A program made the position numbers and the translations under genes. Below are positions 5,594 through 8,262 of a stretch of DNA of 8,262 nt, in pieces. The stretch's first letter is position 1, and the number at the start of each line of letters is the position of its first letter. The DNA lies in assembly GCA_002793835.1 (NCBI GenBank), contig PFDW01000070.1, positions 1,567 through 9,828 of the forward strand, read 5' to 3'. The notes beneath the pieces were generated by a model, which saw only the letters and a list, made by a program, of their open reading frames with translations, did not search any database and was not told where the DNA came from. The DNA is from Candidatus Portnoybacteria bacterium CG10_big_fil_rev_8_21_14_0_10_36_7 (lineage in GTDB: Bacteria > Patescibacteriota > Minisyncoccia > Portnoybacterales > PFDW01).

Positions 5594-7894
5594 TTATTTA
5601 AACTTTTTTAACAATTCATCAACTTGCGCCGATGAATCAGCATTAATATTCAAAATATTTTTTGCTGCGTCAATTGCTTTGTTCTTCTCTCCATCCGCAT
5701 AAAAACTTTCCGCAAGTCCAATATACCAATCTAATGTAAGTGGATCAACCTTAATCAATGATTGATAAACACTAATTAACCTATCGTATTTTTTTGCCTG
5801 TATATATACGTCCCTCATAAACATTAAATATATCTTGCTACTTTCGTAATTGAATCTATTAATGATTGCTTCGTCAATTGCTACAGCAGACTCATCCCAT
5901 TCCCCCATGTTTGCAAGCACTAGCGATTTATTCCAATACCCATCCGCAAATTTAGAATTTAGATCAATGACATGATTTAAAATATCTATTGCTTCTTGAT
6001 TCTTGCCTTGCATCAATTTTAAATTTGATTGTTCAAAATAAACTTGCTGCCTTCTAGGACTTAAAGCAATCGCTTTGTCTACCGCCTCATTTGCCATCAT
6101 ATATAATTCATCTTTCTTATCACTTTGGAAAATAGCCAATTTTGTATATAGCCTACTTAAATCTAGATAGTACCTCACATCAAGCGGATACTGCTCGTTA
6201 CTTTTCTTTGTTTCACTGATAGCAAAATTTATTCCACCTATAATCTCATCCACTTGGGCTTGAGTCACATTAGATGAATAAGCCAAGTTGTCCGCCATCT
6301 TAGAAACATAATTTACTAACCTCGATATTGATTCCGCGTCACCAAACAAATTATTAGAAAGTGACTTTTGACTTATACCCATAACCGTAGCAAATGAAAC
6401 TTTACTCTGATCCCTGGCAGACTCAAATCCCACCTGCATTGCTTGCCCAGTCCAATAAGCAGAATCAATGATTTTTGCATGAACTCTTACACACATAAAC
6501 AAAACAATTATTCCAAAAAAGATAGTCCACCCTATTAGGCCGCCACCATCGTTTCCAAGACTATTCTTTCTTAATTTTTTAGTTTCTTTATTGTCATACC
6601 CATCTTTCTCTTCTCCATGCACGAAAAAAAGAATTACGGCAATTATTGTAAAGAACATCATATAACTAGACATCATTTCAAACACAAAAAAATTTTGCAA
6701 AAAATACGCAATTAAGAAAACAAAAAGCAAACTATACAAATGATAATCCTTATCCCGTCTCTTCATAGCGCCAAAAAGCAAATAAAGAGGCAACAAGAGT
6801 GTACCAATAATATATGCCAATAATCCTAGTATGCCACTGTCCGTGGCCCACTGGAATACTATATTATGCGCACGATCAAACCATACCTCAGAATTTGTGC
6901 CCTCTACTGTCAATGGATTGAAATATTTATTATAGACAACATTATAATTTTCCGGCCCCCAACCCAACCATGGTTTTTCTTTAAAACCTTCGAAACCAAT
7001 GTTCCATGCATACAATCTAGCCTGAATTTCAGATAAACCATTATATATACTGCTTATCCTATTTAAAACGCCTACATTCTTTACTACATTGCTATTCCTA
7101 AATAAATAAAGCGACCCGGCGAAGACAGCAATCGCTACTAGAATATATATAAAATACTTTCTGCTATTTGACCCCCTTTGGAAATACACATAAAGCATGC
7201 TGTATAAAAAAGTAGCGCCAAACATCGATACTATAACTCCACGGCTGCCTGTATAAAAAATTGCTATAGTATTTAAAAAGAGAGAGATGCCATAAATATA
7301 CTTCCAATCCATAGATTCAGACTTATCAAACAGAAGAATCATAGAAAAGACATACGAAAACATTAAAAACGCCGCTAAAAATATTGGATTACCTATAGTA
7401 CCGCCAACTCTAGCCACCCCAGTCTCCACCAACCCCGGAACTCCAAGTTTTTGGCCGATACCATAAAGACTCATAATCAAGCCGACTATCACGGCCCCTC
7501 TCATTAGAAAATATGCATCCTTACGGCTTCGAATAACCCCTGATAACATTATAAAAAATAAATAGTAATGAGTGAACACAAATAAGCCATTCATTCTTTC
7601 ATATGTACTCCAAATACTTCTATAAACATTTACACCAGTTAAAGAAGTAAGTACAACTACAAAAAATAAAACCGTTATCGCCGAAAACCCAATATTAATC
7701 TTAGGCCTATACTGTGGGAAAGAGATTATTAGAGGCAAATAAAATACCAGCAAAAGCTCAACCAATATTACGAATGCCATTGTTTTAGGGACCACGAAAG
7801 GGAATATCAGGCTTTTCCCAATATACAATGGAATAAATAAAGCCCCCAAGAGACCAAACTTCACTATATTATAAAATATTTTTTCTCTATTCAT
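5594..7894 (-). CDS. O-antigen ligase/polymerase-like membrane protein with C-terminal TPR domain
   Basis: Residues are numbered from a TTG four codons upstream of the chosen ATG. Residues about 12-430 hold some 12 membrane segments, with the O-antigen ligase (WaaL/Wzy/PglL-like) signature: TGSRG (219-223), a large outer loop of about 80 residues with QARLYAW (295-301) and GWGPENY (315-321), and DRAHN (344-348). R222, R297 and H347 match by position the arginines and histidine needed in WaaL-type ligases. Such enzymes transfer or polymerise lipid-linked glycans on the outer face of the cytoplasmic membrane. An extra membrane segment (about 458-476) leads to a TPR region (about 577-760) that probably lies outside. 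Ligases are usually about 400-450 residues, so the TPR tail is an addition. Whether this one acts on lipid, protein or glycan acceptors is not decidable. ATG at 7894 is preferred over TTG at 7906 because it suits the promoter and keeps a normal start codon. The small TPR gene follows after 6 bases. Confidence 0.88.
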   Translation of the reverse strand: MNREKIFYNIVKFGLLGALFIPLYIGKSLIFPFVVPKTMAFVILVELLLVFYLPLIISFPQYRPKINIGFSAITVLFFVVVLTSLTGVNVYRSIWSTYERMNGLFVFTHYYLFFIMLSGVIRSRKDAYFLMRGAVIVGLIMSLYGIGQKLGVPGLVETGVARVGGTIGNPIFLAAFLMFSYVFSMILLFDKSESMDWKYIYGISLFLNTIAIFYTGSRGVIVSMFGATFLYSMLYVYFQRGSNSRKYFIYILVAIAVFAGSLYLFRNSNVVKNVGVLNRISSIYNGLSEIQARLYAWNIGFEGFKEKPWLGWGPENYNVVYNKYFNPLTVEGTNSEVWFDRAHNIVFQWATDSGILGLLAYIIGTLLLPLYLLFGAMKRRDKDYHLYSLLFVFLIAYFLQNFFVFEMMSSYMMFFTIIAVILFFVHGEEKDGYDNKETKKLRKNSLGNDGGGLIGWTIFFGIIVLFMCVRVHAKIIDSAYWTGQAMQVGFESARDQSKVSFATVMGISQKSLSNNLFGDAESISRLVNYVSKMADNLAYSSNVTQAQVDEIIGGINFAISETKKSNEQYPLDVRYYLDLSRLYTKLAIFQSDKKDELYMMANEAVDKAIALSPRRQQVYFEQSNLKLMQGKNQEAIDILNHVIDLNSKFADGYWNKSLVLANMGEWDESAVAIDEAIINRFNYESSKIYLMFMRDVYIQAKKYDRLISVYQSLIKVDPLTLDWYIGLAESFYADGEKNKAIDAAKNILNINADSSAQVDELLKKFK

Positions 7895-7921
7895 GTTTAT
7901 TACCAATTAAAGGATTAATTA

Positions 7922-7949
7922 ATTATATCGCACAGTTTGATTTTTGCAA
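7922..7949 (-). promoter_or_regulatory. Probable promoter of the ligase-TPR unit
   Basis: The minus strand reads TTGCAA, 16 bases, then a perfect TATAAT. The expected transcript start near 7915 gives a leader of about 20 bases to ATG 7894, but under ten bases to the alternative TTG at 7906. This is the best promoter match in the window. Confidence 0.6.
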
Positions 7950-7965
7950 GCATAAATAGTAAGAT
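7937..7965 (+). promoter_or_regulatory. Possible promoter of the sugar transferase gene
   Basis: The plus strand reads TTGATT, 17 bases, then TAAGAT, each matching four of six consensus positions. It overlaps the opposing promoter. The predicted start near 7972 leaves a leader of only about 9 bases before ATG 7981, which has no Shine-Dalgarno. The match is weak. Confidence 0.3.
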
Positions 7966-7980
7966 TATTTAAACAAACCA

Positions 7981-8262
7981 ATGAATAATAGATCAACCAG
8001 ACTTAGACAATTTACGTTAGGACTAGGTGATATTACGTTACTTTATGTGTCACTTTTAGCGACACTGTTTTTGAGATATGGAGAGATCAGCTCCCACCTC
8101 ATTAACAGTCATTTTTTACCATTCACGATATTATTTGTAGTCTGGCTCATTATATATTATAGCCAGGGATTTTATGATTTAAGCCTTGCTAAAAACAACA
8201 TTGATTTTTGGTCCTCACTTTTAAAAGCCACTATAATAAACATAGCAATTGGTGTAGCTTTT
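7981..8262 (+). CDS. Polyprenyl-phosphate sugar transferase, N-terminal part only
   Basis: An open frame of 94 codons runs from ATG 7981 to the window edge. The translation starts MNNRSTRLRQF, then has a membrane segment with LGDITLLYVSLLATLFLRYG (14-33 region), a second one near 47-60 (FTILFVVWLIIYY) followed by QGFYDLS, and the beginning of a third near 81-94 (KATIINIAIGVAF). A GD-x-x-LLYxSL-ALxLRY first helix and a YDL after the second are typical of the membrane part of exopolysaccharide polyprenyl glycosylphosphotransferases, which load the first sugar phosphate onto undecaprenyl phosphate. The catalytic bacterial sugar transferase domain would lie beyond the window, so the activity cannot be checked. 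It diverges from the O-antigen-ligase-like gene, which fits a surface-glycan locus continuing to the right. Confidence 0.72.
   Translation, partial: MNNRSTRLRQFTLGLGDITLLYVSLLATLFLRYGEISSHLINSHFLPFTILFVVWLIIYYSQGFYDLSLAKNNIDFWSSLLKATIINIAIGVAF

Noticed and set aside
7895..7906. TTG at 7906 as start of the ligase-like protein.
   Set aside because: It is a rare start codon, only about 9 bases from the predicted transcript start, and adds four residues of no evident value; ATG 7894 fits better.
1..8262. UGA recoding, as in some candidate phyla (Gracilibacteria, Absconditabacteria).
   Set aside because: All genes read full length under the standard code, tryptophan is TGG, and no conserved position requires TGA; visible stops are TAA or TAG, too few to say more.
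1..8262. CRISPR arrays, tRNA or rRNA genes, insertion sequences and long DNA repeats.
   Set aside because: I found no regularly spaced direct repeats, cloverleaf-like sequences, transposase motifs or terminal inverted repeats by reading both strands.

Overview
This is an AT-rich bacterial window, most likely from the candidate phyla radiation (Patescibacteria, Parcubacteria-like). The assignment is inferred from gene style: very short intergenic gaps, starts that mostly lack Shine-Dalgarno sequences, an O-antigen-ligase-like protein with a TPR tail next to a polyprenyl sugar transferase, and a secreted protein ending in GSLIRA-GD-KVY-type repeats. The genes read cleanly with the standard bacterial code. 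No rRNA, tRNA, mobile element or CRISPR array was seen.

Layout, right to left because nearly everything is on the minus strand. At the right edge (7981-8262, plus strand) is the start of a membrane sugar transferase of the kind that begins surface-glycan assembly on a lipid carrier. It diverges from a minus-strand pair: a polytopic O-antigen ligase/polymerase-like protein with TPR repeats (5594-7894), then, 6 bases on, a small membrane-anchored TPR protein (4934-5587). A rho-independent hairpin (4900-4923) ends this unit. A probable promoter lies directly behind it and drives a secreted HExxH metallopeptidase-like protein (3099-4865), whose end overlaps the start of murB (2180-3112), a peptidoglycan-precursor enzyme.

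After a 67-base gap with its own probable promoter and the best Shine-Dalgarno of the window comes a two-gene unit: a compact SpeA-type (arginine) decarboxylase (748-2112) and, 10 bases on, a deoxyhypusine-synthase-like enzyme (1-737, cut by the window edge). Together they look like a polyamine module: the first makes an amine by decarboxylation, the second is from a family that transfers aminobutyl groups using NAD.

The window thus combines a cell-envelope region (glycan initiation, glycan ligation or polymerisation, secreted peptidase, murein precursor) with a polyamine region. The points most worth checking are the pairing of the reduced SpeA-type decarboxylase with a DHS-like enzyme, the repeat-bearing secreted peptidase coupled to murB, and the ligase-TPR plus TPR pair. 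None of these is proven to be a new system by sequence alone.
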